From: Pokkaliibacter sp. MBI-7 | GTDB lineage: Bacteria; Pseudomonadota; Gammaproteobacteria; Pseudomonadales; Balneatricaceae | Direction: 5' to 3' | NCBI RefSeq assembly: GCF_029846635.1 | Contig: NZ_JARVTG010000002.1 | Coordinates: forward strand, 1,839,501 to 1,903,500 | DNA: 64,000 nt | Shown: positions 42,910 to 52,072 of the stretch, piece after piece | Layout: every line of letters starts with the position of its first letter | Position numbering within the stretch: position 1 is the first letter of the stretch | The notes under the pieces: generated by a model | Databases searched by the model: none | Seen by the model: the letters and a program-made list of their open reading frames with translations, nothing else | Told to the model about the DNA's origin: nothing | Made by a program: the position numbers and the translations under genes

Positions 42910-44430
42910 TCAGATGATCTTGATAGCCTGCTCTTCGATACGACGCTTCCACTCTTCCGGGCCAGTGTTATGAACGGAAGTACCGTTCACGTCCACCGCC
43001 ACGGTGACAGGCATATCTTTTACTTCAAACTCATAGATTGCTTCCATCCCCAGCTCAGGGAACGCCAGCGTTTTGGAACCAACAATAGCCTTGGAGACCA
43101 GATACGCCGCACCGCCTACTGCCATCAGATAGACAGCTTTGTTGTCCTTGATAGCTTCAATGGCGACAGGACCACGCTCGGACTTACCGATCATACCCAG
43201 CAGGCCCGTCTTCTCCAGCACCAGACGGGTGAACTTGTCCATACGGGTTGCCGTTGTTGGACCAGCAGGTCCGACTACTTCATCACCCACAGGGTCGACA
43301 GGGCCAACGTAGTAGATAAAGCGGTTCTTCAGATCAACCGGCAGCTCTTCGCCCTTGTTGATCATGTCTACGATGCGCTTGTGTGCTGCATCACGGCCGG
43401 TGAGCATCTTGCCGGACAACAGAATGGTTTCACCCGGCTGCCAGTCCTGTACATCTTCAGGCTTGATGGAATCCAGGTTCACACGACGCACGTTATCACC
43501 CACTTCCCAGGTGATTTCCGGCCAGTCTTCAAGGCTTGGTGGCGTCTGCAGTGCAGGACCAGAACCGTCCAGCACGAAATGAGCGTGACGGGTAGCCGCG
43601 CAGTTAGGGATCATTGCCACAGGCAGTGAAGCGGCATGGGTGGGGTAGTCTTTGATCTTGATATCCAGCACGGTCGTCAGACCACCCAGACCCTGAGCAC
43701 CGATACCCAACTGATTCACCTTCTCAAACAGCTCCAGACGCAGCTCTTCAACTCGGTTCTGAGGACCACGCTCGATCAGATCGTGGATATCAATGGGCTC
43801 CATCAGCGCTTCTTTGGCCAGCAGGGTTGCCTTCTCGGCGGTACCGCCGATACCGATCCCCAGCATGCCGGGAGGACACCAGCCAGCACCCATGGTCGGT
43901 ACGGTTTTCAGAATCCAGTCAACGATGGAGTCTGACGGGTTCAGCATGGCCAGCTTGGACTTGTTTTCGGAACCACCACCTTTGGCAGCCACTTCCACTT
44001 CTACGGTGTTACCGGGGACAACCTGCATGTGAATAACGGCAGGTGTGTTGTCCTTGGTGTTCTTCCGTGCACCGGCGGGATCAGCCAGGATAGAGGCGCG
44101 CAACACGTTGTCAGGATTCATGTAGGCGCGGCGAACACCTTCATTGATCATGTCGTCCACACCCATGGTGGCACCATCCCAGCGTACATCCATACCAATC
44201 CTGATGAATACGGTAACGATACCGGTATCCTGACAGATCGGGCGATGGCCTTCGGCACACATACGGGAGTTGATCAGAATTTGTGCAATTGAGTCTTTGG
44301 CAGCTTTGTTCTGCTCACGCTCATAGGCCTTATGCATGGCCTGAATGAAATCGGTCGGGTGGTAATAGGAAATAAACTGCAGGGCGTCAGCGACACTGGC
44401 GATGAGGTCGTCCTGGCGAATCACGGTCAT
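42910..44430 (-). CDS. fumA: Class I fumarate hydratase (4Fe-4S)
   Basis: The 506-residue enzyme interconverts fumarate and malate in the TCA cycle. The three cluster Cys are seen at about 66 (PICQDTG), 185 (GWCPPGMLG) and 277 (IPNCAATRHAHF). The N-terminal alpha domain and C-terminal beta domain (from about 330, with ETILLSGKMLTGRDAAHKRI) are joined in one chain as in E. coli FumA/B. The oxygen-labile cluster makes it iron- and redox-sensitive. Which of the FumA/FumB roles it fills cannot be read from sequence. Confidence 0.94.
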   Translation of the reverse strand: MTVIRQDDLIASVADALQFISYYHPTDFIQAMHKAYEREQNKAAKDSIAQILINSRMCAEGHRPICQDTGIVTVFIRIGMDVRWDGATMGVDDMINEGVRRAYMNPDNVLRASILADPAGARKNTKDNTPAVIHMQVVPGNTVEVEVAAKGGGSENKSKLAMLNPSDSIVDWILKTVPTMGAGWCPPGMLGIGIGGTAEKATLLAKEALMEPIDIHDLIERGPQNRVEELRLELFEKVNQLGIGAQGLGGLTTVLDIKIKDYPTHAASLPVAMIPNCAATRHAHFVLDGSGPALQTPPSLEDWPEITWEVGDNVRRVNLDSIKPEDVQDWQPGETILLSGKMLTGRDAAHKRIVDMINKGEELPVDLKNRFIYYVGPVDPVGDEVVGPAGPTTATRMDKFTRLVLEKTGLLGMIGKSERGPVAIEAIKDNKAVYLMAVGGAAYLVSKAIVGSKTLAFPELGMEAIYEFEVKDMPVTVAVDVNGTSVHNTGPEEWKRRIEEQAIKII

Positions 44431-44681
44431 GCTCGGGGTGTCCTCTAGTTTTGCTTATGACGTCGCAGATCGGCAGGTCTGTGACGTCTGGAGAGAGGCT
44501 GAGAGTATACACCAAGCCTTGCTTTTCCCAATCAGCTGATGGCCCTGACAACGATGAATCCTGCAAACGGGCCCGATTGAGACAGGCTATTGGACACAAT
44601 AGCCATCGCCCTGCTTTTCAGTGGCAGACTGCCGATGTCAGTGACCGTCTGCCGCGCTGGCATCTCTCTGTCCTGTGGAAC

Positions 44682-45755
44682 TCAGGGCTGTTCGAATGTC
44701 AGGCCTTTGCTCGCTGCCAACGCATCGCTTTTTGAGTCAATCAGATTGCTCTGTTTGAGCTGGATAAAGAACACCTGCAGGTTCTCACGTTTGGCCACTT
44801 GCATGCCCTCTTCCTGCCCCATGCACAGCATGGCGGTCGCCCAGGCATCACTGACACGCGGATCTGTACCAAACACCGAGGCAGAGACCAGATCATGAGT
44901 AACCGGCGTGCCGGAGCGCGGATCGAGAATATGAGAATACATCTTGCCGGCAGCGTCGAAGTGGTGACGGTAGGTACCCGAGGTATCAAGCGTCACACCG
45001 CTCTCATCGTCGATAGTGACAATCCGATGTACCGTACGTCCGCCTTCGCCGGGCACCGGCCGCTCGATAGCCACACGCCACTTTTTCCCATCGGGCTTAT
45101 GGCCACGAATCTTCATATCGCCACCAAACTCCACCAGGTAGTTGCTGACCCCTTTGGACTCAAGCACCGCCGAGAGCTTGCCGATGGTGTAGCCCTCCCC
45201 CATTGAGGAAAAGTTGACCTGCAGCTGTGGCAACGTCTTGCGTACACGCTTGCCTGCCTCATCAACCTCAATCTTGTCCATGCCCATTTCTGCTTTGACA
45301 GCAGCAATCTGCTCGGCAGCAGGAACGTTCAGAACATCCTTCTTGAAGCCCCACAGATCAAACAACGGGCCAATCGTCGGGTCATAGCACCCCTGAGTTT
45401 TCTGGCTGATGTCCTTAGCGATGTTGACCAGTTCAATAAAGTCTACGGAGGCGGGTTGCCAGTCCGTGGAGCTGCTGTGGTTAAAGTGGGAAATATAGGA
45501 GTCATCGCGATAGGTGGACAACTCCTCGTCGATCTGTGCCAGCGTGGTATTGAAGTCGCGCTGCACTTCATCGTTGGCTACCGCCTTATCACTCCACCAG
45601 CTGACATGGTAGGTCGTGCCCTGTGCATAGCCTTCAATCTTCTGTATCTCGGGCGGCTTGCTGCAACCTGTGAGCAGCGCACTGCCAGCCAGTATCAGGC
45701 CGGTAGTCACCAGAGAAACTCTCTGCCTGCGGCGGGAAACGGTCAGCTTGAGCAT
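44682..45755 (-). CDS. apbE: FAD:protein FMN transferase, lipoprotein
   Basis: The 357-residue lipoprotein (lipobox LTGC, Cys about 31) attaches FMN to Thr or Ser of periplasmic flavoproteins such as NqrB/NqrC or RnfG. ApbE marks are STYRDDSYISHFN, GCYDPTIGPLFDLWGF, LQVNFSSMGEGYTIGKL, EFGGDMKIRGHKPDGKKWRVAIERP and the metal/FAD region SGVTLDTSGTYRHHFD ... HILDPRSGTPV. No Na+-NQR or Rnf genes are in the window. The gene stands alone, 251 bases past the fumarase start. Confidence 0.94.
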   Translation of the reverse strand: MLKLTVSRRRQRVSLVTTGLILAGSALLTGCSKPPEIQKIEGYAQGTTYHVSWWSDKAVANDEVQRDFNTTLAQIDEELSTYRDDSYISHFNHSSSTDWQPASVDFIELVNIAKDISQKTQGCYDPTIGPLFDLWGFKKDVLNVPAAEQIAAVKAEMGMDKIEVDEAGKRVRKTLPQLQVNFSSMGEGYTIGKLSAVLESKGVSNYLVEFGGDMKIRGHKPDGKKWRVAIERPVPGEGGRTVHRIVTIDDESGVTLDTSGTYRHHFDAAGKMYSHILDPRSGTPVTHDLVSASVFGTDPRVSDAWATAMLCMGQEEGMQVAKRENLQVFFIQLKQSNLIDSKSDALAASKGLTFEQP

Positions 45756-45926
45756 GATATGGCCTTTGTTCGTCCAAAAAGATTGGCGCAGAGTCTAGCA
45801 GCCCCGCCACAGTGACACTACAGCGCGATTGGTCAGGATTTTACGATTCGTTTCAGTACCGACGGCATCCGCAGCACCGCTATCCCTGCTGCGGATGAAC
45901 AGAACACTGAACAGCAATGCAGCCAG

Positions 45927-47261
45927 TTAAAGGGGCAGATCACGCATCAACAGGGCGTATTGCAGATCGGTCGATACTGGCATGTGAACGCGCACGCGAT
46001 GACCGGACCCGGGAGCCACCTCAATCTGCTGCCCGTTGAGGTTATTGAGATTATCAAGCAGGAAACGGCGGTTGCCTGCCGGCGTCATCAGCTCAACGGT
46101 ATCGCCAACTGCAAAACGATTCTTCACGTCAAACTCAACCCAGCCCTGAGCGACATCCCACGCCAGCACTTCAGCGACAAATTGCTGGTGCACTCCCACA
46201 GAATTGCCGGTCTGATAATTTTGATACTCATCGTGCACGTGGCGTCGATAGAAACCTTCGGTATAACCACGGTTGGCCAGATTTTCCAGCTCATCCATCA
46301 GCGCCATATCAAAGGGGCGTCCCGCCACCGCATCATCAATAGCCTTGCGGTATACCTGAGCGGTACGAGCAACATAGTAATGCGACTTGGTACGTCCCTC
46401 GATCTTCAGAGAGTGCAGACCATGGCGCACAAAGGTCGGCACATGCTGAACAGCACGCAGATCTTTGGAATTCATGATGTAGGTGCCGTGTTCATCCTCG
46501 TAAGCAGGCATATATTCGCCCGGGCGTGTTGCTTCCTGCAGCAGCACCGGAGCCACCTCTTCAATACCAAGGGGATCACACTGCTGCACCGGAATCAGAT
46601 CACCCTTGTCATCCTCAACCGCCTGATGGGCGTCATATTTCCAGCGACAGGCATTAGTGCAGGTACCCTGATTCGGATCACGATGGTTAATGTATCCAGA
46701 AAGCAGGCAACGTCCTGAATAGGCGATGCAGAGCGCACCGTGGACAAAAACCTCCAGCTCCATTTCCGGCACCTGATGGCGTATTTCTGCAATTTCATCG
46801 AGTGACAACTCACGCGACAGGATGATGCGTTTGATGCCCTGCTGCTGCCAGAACTTTACCGCTGCCCAGTTCAGTGTATTGGCCTGCACGGACAAATGGA
46901 TGGTCTGCTCCGGCCAGCGCTCGCGCACCATCATGATCAAGCCCGGGTCAGACATGATCAGCGCATCCGGCGCCATGGCGACCACGGGCTCCATATCCCG
47001 CAGATAGGTTTTCAGCTTGGCATTGTGCGGCGCAATGTTGCTGGCCACATAAAACTGCTTGCCATGAGCATGGGCGAACTGAATCCCCTGCTGCAGATGG
47101 TTCAGATCAAAATCGTTGTTACGTACGCGCAGACTGTAGCGTGGCTGTCCGGCGTAGACCGCATCAGCGCCGTAGGCATAGGCGTAGTGCATACTTTTCA
47201 GAGTACCAGCGGGAGAAAGGAGTTCAGGCGTGCGGATCGAAGTCAGTGCAGAGTCGGACAT
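45927..47261 (-). CDS. trhP: Peptidase U32-family tRNA hydroxylation protein
   Basis: The 444-residue protein matches E. coli YegQ (TrhP), which with prephenate forms 5-hydroxyuridine at position 34 of certain tRNAs. Family signs are ELLSPAGTLKSMHYAYAYGADAVYAGQ (about 13-39), ELEVFVHGALCIAYSGRCLLSGY with Cys residues of a presumed iron-sulphur site (about 164-186), GTCTNACRWKY, NSKDLRAVQHV and LKIEGRTKSHYYVA. Despite the family name, peptidase activity is unlikely. It is divergent from nothing; thpR ends the same strand upstream. Confidence 0.92.
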   Translation of the reverse strand: MSDSALTSIRTPELLSPAGTLKSMHYAYAYGADAVYAGQPRYSLRVRNNDFDLNHLQQGIQFAHAHGKQFYVASNIAPHNAKLKTYLRDMEPVVAMAPDALIMSDPGLIMMVRERWPEQTIHLSVQANTLNWAAVKFWQQQGIKRIILSRELSLDEIAEIRHQVPEMELEVFVHGALCIAYSGRCLLSGYINHRDPNQGTCTNACRWKYDAHQAVEDDKGDLIPVQQCDPLGIEEVAPVLLQEATRPGEYMPAYEDEHGTYIMNSKDLRAVQHVPTFVRHGLHSLKIEGRTKSHYYVARTAQVYRKAIDDAVAGRPFDMALMDELENLANRGYTEGFYRRHVHDEYQNYQTGNSVGVHQQFVAEVLAWDVAQGWVEFDVKNRFAVGDTVELMTPAGNRRFLLDNLNNLNGQQIEVAPGSGHRVRVHMPVSTDLQYALLMRDLPL

Positions 47262-47334
47262 GGCGTGGCGGCGTTAATGGTGATAGGGAGATGAGAGCGC
47301 CCGATGTCGCTCTCAAAAAGGCCGCCATTTTACG

Positions 47335-47907
47335 CTATGACCTTACAAAGGGGATGGACTTTAGCACCTTATACCGACATGGATCAGTATTTCGTTGATG
47401 TCCACTGCTGACATAGAGCTCAACCGTATCGGTGGACCAGGAGAATCCTTCATCAAGCGCCAGACTATCGGCATTCGCCTCAGCACCACCATTTAGCCAG
47501 CCTAATGTGACATGCGGTACGAAGTCCCGCTTATCATCTACGCCGAGCAGACCAACAGCAGCGATCCCGTCCATGACCGACTGCCTGAGCATCGCAAGCT
47601 CTGGAGTCAACACGGGAAAGGCTCCAAGCAGCGTCCGATGACGACCCACAGCCCAGGGTCTCAGCTCGCCAGGCTGTAGCGTCACAGCCTGCTCAAGTGC
47701 GGTGCTTTTCAAACTCAGGCTCACCTGCTCCACCATCGGTGCAATCAGCTCAACTGCCACATCACCAAGAAACACCAGAGTGAGATGCACATCAGCAGCG
47801 GGATGTACTGAGCGCAACGACTCAGGGCACAACGCCAGCAGGCGCCCTGCCATAGGCTCAGGCACCTTGATCCCCCAGAACAATCGCAATGACTCAGTCG
47901 GCTGCAC
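47335..47907 (-). CDS. thpR: RNA 2',3'-cyclic phosphodiesterase (LigT/ThpR)
   Basis: The 190-residue 2H phosphoesterase has both His-x-Thr catalytic motifs: HLTLVF (about 41-46) and HVTLGW (about 131-136). It starts RLFWGIKVPEPM, typical of ThpR. It opens 2',3'-cyclic phosphates on RNA to 2'-phosphates and can ligate tRNA halves in vitro; its role in the cell is not settled. It lies just upstream of the trhP gene on the same strand with a 73-base gap. Confidence 0.9.
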   Translation of the reverse strand: MQPTESLRLFWGIKVPEPMAGRLLALCPESLRSVHPAADVHLTLVFLGDVAVELIAPMVEQVSLSLKSTALEQAVTLQPGELRPWAVGRHRTLLGAFPVLTPELAMLRQSVMDGIAAVGLLGVDDKRDFVPHVTLGWLNGGAEANADSLALDEGFSWSTDTVELYVSSGHQRNTDPCRYKVLKSIPFVRS

Positions 47908-47943
47908 GTGATACCTCGACCTCCGCAGGGCGTGGACAGATTC

Positions 47944-48951
47944 TTAACGACGCTTGACCAGATCCTCGATACGCACCAGGCGCTGGTTGATTTGCTGACG
48001 GAAGCTGTCAATAGACCGGATAGCATCCTCAGTCTGACTGATACGTTCCTCCATCGCAGACAGGCGGATATCACTATCCTGCGAAGAAGTACTGCGTTGA
48101 GCCCCCTTCAGTGCCTGTTGCTGACTGGCAAGCTGTTTACCCTGGCTGACCAGGTCCGACTTGAGTGAGGCAATACTGGCGCTGAGATTATCCTGTGCCT
48201 GTTTCAGTTCATTCAGCTCAGCGACTTGCGTAGAACTCAGCTGGCCTGTAGCAGTGCTGTTATGATCAACCCTGGTCTGCATGTCCTGCAGCTGTTTATC
48301 CAGCAGTGCCAACTGGGTACCCAGCTTACTCTGTACATCAGCCACCGTGCTTTCTACCGTGGTCAGACGATCCAGCACCTCGCCCCGTCCTTTGTCCAGC
48401 AGGTCAAGGCGTTGCGATAGCGCATCGAACTGGCTGGATTGCGCAGATATACGCTCACTCTGGGCGTCGAGACTGCGATCCTGATCACCCTGATGATTGG
48501 TGATGGACTGTACCTGTGTGACCAGATCCTGTACCTGGCTTTCCAGAGACTTTTGCCACTGCTGATACTGATTGAGCAATTGCTGCTGTTGCTCGGTAAT
48601 GTACTCCTGCCCCAGCTTGACCTGGCTCAGGGTAGACTGCAGCTTCTGCCCGGACTCTGATGTGGTCATCTGGCTGGCACTGAGCAGCCCCTCCAGCTGC
48701 CCAAGGCGCTGACCGGCTTGCTGTAACCGGGCCTGAGTATCGGTTAACTGGGCTGATAGCTGCTGTTGCTGGGTATAAGACCAATACCCCAGTCCGCCCA
48801 CAGCGACCAGCAATAACAGGCTGACTCCCCAGCCTCCTCCTGACTTGCCAGTCGCTCGCTGATTGCCGGCAGCCACATTCGCCGCTCTGTGCTTACGCTC
48901 TTCCGCAGGGCCAAGGCTCGGCAACTCACCGAGTGGGTCCTTCTCATGCAT
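47944..48951 (-). CDS. Single-pass coiled-coil membrane protein of unknown function
   Basis: I do not recognise this 335-residue protein. The start at ATG 48951 is preceded by AAGGTAA; an upstream ATG at 48978 reads through that ribosome site. A polar N-terminus with DPLGELPSLGPAEERKHR (cytoplasmic) is followed by one membrane helix (about 42-58), then a long coiled coil to the end, extremely rich in Gln, Ser and Leu (about 60-335). The topology suggests a periplasmic rod. Such proteins may serve as scaffolds for envelope machinery; no motif permits a precise call. thpR follows on the same strand after 36 bases. Confidence 0.75.
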   Translation of the reverse strand: MHEKDPLGELPSLGPAEERKHRAANVAAGNQRATGKSGGGWGVSLLLLVAVGGLGYWSYTQQQQLSAQLTDTQARLQQAGQRLGQLEGLLSASQMTTSESGQKLQSTLSQVKLGQEYITEQQQQLLNQYQQWQKSLESQVQDLVTQVQSITNHQGDQDRSLDAQSERISAQSSQFDALSQRLDLLDKGRGEVLDRLTTVESTVADVQSKLGTQLALLDKQLQDMQTRVDHNSTATGQLSSTQVAELNELKQAQDNLSASIASLKSDLVSQGKQLASQQQALKGAQRSTSSQDSDIRLSAMEERISQTEDAIRSIDSFRQQINQRLVRIEDLVKRR

Positions 48952-49196
48952 AGACTTACCTTCTTGAATGCTGTTCACAGGATCTGCGAATAACGAGATA
49001 CCACCGAAATACTGCAGCGAATGAATTGATGTAGCAAAATTTTCATTTCACGCCAAGCGCTCTGCATTGCTCCTGATCGATGCCAGCGAAGAGGCTCCGG
49101 CAGATTGAGCCCTTCACATAGTGGTTCTACAATGCCTTTTATTCAAGAATGCCGACGAACTCGGGACCGTTGCGATCCCTCCACCTGGATTCACCA

Positions 49197-50312
49197 ATGC
49201 GTACACTGCTGTTTTGTTTCATAAGTACGCTGGGATGGCTATGGCAGCTCAACGTACAGGCTGCCGAGACCTGGAACTATCCCTACTGGCACCTTAGTGA
49301 CTATTTTGCTGCTCACCCAGAGCAAAAAGTCCTGAGTGACGCCCTGGCACAGACGGTCAGCGTACCGGCAGTCGCACTGACCTCTCCGCCTTCCCACCCC
49401 GTAAAGATCATGATCGTGCAGCCGGGCAATCAGGTTTCAGGCTACTGGAAAACCAATGCGGACGTGATCAGCCGGCGCCTCAACGAGTTACAGATTCCCT
49501 TTACCCTGCACGTATTCAATCTCCGCCCTGATGAGCCACCAAGACAGCAGGAGGCCAAATTAGCGCTGGCGCTGAATCAGCACCCGGACTATCTGATTAC
49601 CACGCTCGACTCCATGCCAGACAAAAAAATGCTGGATCGGGTACTGATTGACGGAAAAACGAAGCTGATCCTGCAGAACATCACGACACCATTGAAAGAA
49701 TGGGATGCCCCGAAGCCGCTGATGTATGTCGGCTTTGACCATGAACTGGGTACACAGCTGCTGGCTGATCACTACCTGACCATCCTGCCCAAACACAGCC
49801 GGTTTTCCGTCGTCTACTGGTTGCCCGGATATGTCAGCCAGACTCGGGGGGACACCTTCATCAATCAGATGGAGCAAAAGGGTGAATGGCAGCTTCTCTC
49901 TGCTTTTTACACAGAGGGCACACGCAGCTCTGCCTATCAGACGACCGAACGCATTCTGGCACAATCACCGCAGCCATCGATGATATTTGCCGCAGCGACC
50001 GATCTGGCCGTGGGTATCAGCGATGCACTAGCTCACCACAGCACTCAACACGGCACGGTGTTATTGAATGGCTGGGGCGGTGGTGACAAGGAGCTGGAGA
50101 TGCTGAAACAGGGGCTGATAGAAGCCACTGTCATGCGTATGAATGACGACAGCGGCATTGCCATCGCCGAGGCCATACACCTCGACCTGCAGCATCAGCC
50201 CGTGCCTCAGGTGTTCTCCGGCAAGATGGTACTGGTGACCAGCCATACTCCTGCCACCGAGCTGCAGTCATTGCGCCAGCATGCTTTCCGCTACTCAGGC
50301 ATCCAGCAATGA
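49197..50312 (+). CDS. luxP: LuxP-like periplasmic autoinducer-2 binding protein
   Basis: The 371-residue protein has a signal peptide (about 1-22, ending near NVQAAE) and is similar to Vibrio LuxP along its whole length. Every residue known to contact borated AI-2 in V. harveyi LuxP is kept: Gln79, Ser81 and Trp84 (GNQVSGYW), Asn161 (LILQNITTP), Arg217 (TRGDTF), Thr268 and Asp269 (AATDLAVG), Trp293 (NGWGGG) and Arg314 (VMRMNDDSGIA). An upstream start at 49149 would add 16 residues before the signal. The gene overlaps the kinase gene by four bases (ATGA). It should sense AI-2 and signal through that kinase. No luxS is in the window. Confidence 0.9.
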   Translation: MRTLLFCFISTLGWLWQLNVQAAETWNYPYWHLSDYFAAHPEQKVLSDALAQTVSVPAVALTSPPSHPVKIMIVQPGNQVSGYWKTNADVISRRLNELQIPFTLHVFNLRPDEPPRQQEAKLALALNQHPDYLITTLDSMPDKKMLDRVLIDGKTKLILQNITTPLKEWDAPKPLMYVGFDHELGTQLLADHYLTILPKHSRFSVVYWLPGYVSQTRGDTFINQMEQKGEWQLLSAFYTEGTRSSAYQTTERILAQSPQPSMIFAAATDLAVGISDALAHHSTQHGTVLLNGWGGGDKELEMLKQGLIEATVMRMNDDSGIAIAEAIHLDLQHQPVPQVFSGKMVLVTSHTPATELQSLRQHAFRYSGIQQ

Positions 50313-52072
50313 AACGCTACTCACTGTTTGCGTTCTGGCTCTCTGCATTGCTGCTCCTATCAGGCGCGGGCACCGCATTGATTTATGGCCTCAGCTATCA
50401 GAGCGGGCTGAAGCTGGCTGAAGCGGAAACGCAACGCACCTACTCTCAGCACAGTAGCCTGAGCCAGTATCTGTTCAATCAGTACATTCAGGAGCTGGAT
50501 AAAAGGCTATTGGAGTTCAGCCAGGAAACAGAGGTGCTGCAACAGTCACAGCAATTGAATCAGCAGCGCCTGGACCAAATCTATTACGACAAATATCGCT
50601 CCGCCTTTGATCTTCTGCTTATCAGATCCAGGACAGGCACGATCGATCTGTCCTCTCCGCTTTACGACACTGATGCGATAGCCAGTCAGCTGAAAGCCTT
50701 GCCCAGCAACCAGTGGCGCCTGATCAGCCACCCGCAAACACACTGGACGGCGATGCTGATGGCGAAACCACTGATCAACACCAGAACGGGAGAAATACTG
50801 GGACAGGTCATTGCCGGAGTGGTGATCAATGATAGTTTTGCCCTGATAAAGGCACTGAATGCTTCCTTGACCACGGATGCACAGGGTATAGCACTGCTGT
50901 ATAACCAGCGCCTGCTGATCACCTCAGGGCAGATGGATAGCAGTACCAGAACACTGCTCGGTCAGAGTGATCCTGTGAGTCATCCGCTCGTCCAGCGCCA
51001 TGACACGCTGATACTCAACCTGCCACTACGTATCAATGGCGATGATCTGGGTTTGAATCTGGCTATTTGCTTATCCAGCGCCCCTCTCAATGCCTTTCGT
51101 GCCAACCTCAACGAAGTATTGCTGGCTGCCATTCTCACCATACTGCTGCTCTCGGCACTGATCGCCATCCTGGCGTCGAAACTCAGTGTCGGTCCACTGC
51201 ACCGGCTGGTGAGTCTGGCGCAAAGCCCACACTCGGCAGATACCGAATTCAATCACCCTATCAGCGAATTTGATCTGCTGGGCAAGTTGCTTTCCCAGCT
51301 TATCTACACCCTGCAAAGCCGGGAAAGGGACTTACTGGCCCTGAACAGGGATCTGGAAGAAGCACGCCATCGCGCCAAAACCCTCAGCCAGCAACTAATG
51401 ATGCTGCAGGAACAGGAGCGCAAAACCCTGGCACGAGAATTACATGATGAATTGGGGCAATGCCTTACCGCAGTCAGCTCCGATGCCTACTTGCTCAAGC
51501 ATCGGATTCAGGACGATGATCTGGCACGCCAGTGTGCTGAATCCATTTATGACACATCCAAGCTCATGTATGACACGGTATATAACCTGATCAGAACTTT
51601 GCGCCCCTTGCCACTGGATGAGCTGGGGCTGATAGATGCACTGGTCAACATCCCCATACTCGACACCCTGCAGCAAAAAGGGGTGCAATTCCTGCTTGAC
51701 GTTCCCGACCCCGAAGAAGTGGAGGAGCTGGACGACAAAACCGCCATTGCACTGTATCGCATCAGTCAGGAAGCCCTGACCAATGTCGCCAAACACGCCT
51801 GTGCCGACAATGTGGAATTAACGTTGAGTGTCACTGAGGATGCGGACTGGGTCAGCCTGAAGATATACGACAACGGCATCGGCGTACCGCCGGAAAAGGC
51901 GCATCAGCGCTATGGCTTGCTGGGTATGCGCGAACGCGCAGAAAGTCTTGGCGGAACGATGGAGTTGCAGTCGCGAACCGGAGCCGGTACCTGGCTCGAA
52001 GTACATGTCCCTTTTGGTCGCCGGATTATTCCGGCAACCAATCAGCCAAGTGTCGCTGACAGCTACGCTTGA
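50309..52072 (+). CDS. Sensor histidine kinase with LuxQ-like periplasmic domain and NarX-type kinase core
   Basis: The 587-residue kinase has membrane helices at about 8-28 and 268-290 enclosing a 240-residue periplasmic domain. Part of this (NTRTGEILGQVIAGVVINDSFALIKALN, about 157-184) parallels the LuxQ periplasmic domain. A HAMP-like linker (about 291-335) and coiled coil lead to a HisKA_3 dimerisation domain with His379 in RELHDELGQCL, and an HATPase_c domain (Asn492, DNGIG 521-525, GLLGM 536-540). Unlike LuxQ it has no receiver or HisKA/Hpt relay parts and resembles NarX/UhpB/DegS-type kinases, which phosphorylate LuxR/NarL-type regulators. No response regulator is adjacent. Its 3' end overlaps the LysR gene by 47 bases. 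Confidence 0.88.
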   Translation: MKRYSLFAFWLSALLLLSGAGTALIYGLSYQSGLKLAEAETQRTYSQHSSLSQYLFNQYIQELDKRLLEFSQETEVLQQSQQLNQQRLDQIYYDKYRSAFDLLLIRSRTGTIDLSSPLYDTDAIASQLKALPSNQWRLISHPQTHWTAMLMAKPLINTRTGEILGQVIAGVVINDSFALIKALNASLTTDAQGIALLYNQRLLITSGQMDSSTRTLLGQSDPVSHPLVQRHDTLILNLPLRINGDDLGLNLAICLSSAPLNAFRANLNEVLLAAILTILLLSALIAILASKLSVGPLHRLVSLAQSPHSADTEFNHPISEFDLLGKLLSQLIYTLQSRERDLLALNRDLEEARHRAKTLSQQLMMLQEQERKTLARELHDELGQCLTAVSSDAYLLKHRIQDDDLARQCAESIYDTSKLMYDTVYNLIRTLRPLPLDELGLIDALVNIPILDTLQQKGVQFLLDVPDPEEVEELDDKTAIALYRISQEALTNVAKHACADNVELTLSVTEDADWVSLKIYDNGIGVPPEKAHQRYGLLGMRERAESLGGTMELQSRTGAGTWLEVHVPFGRRIIPATNQPSVADSYA

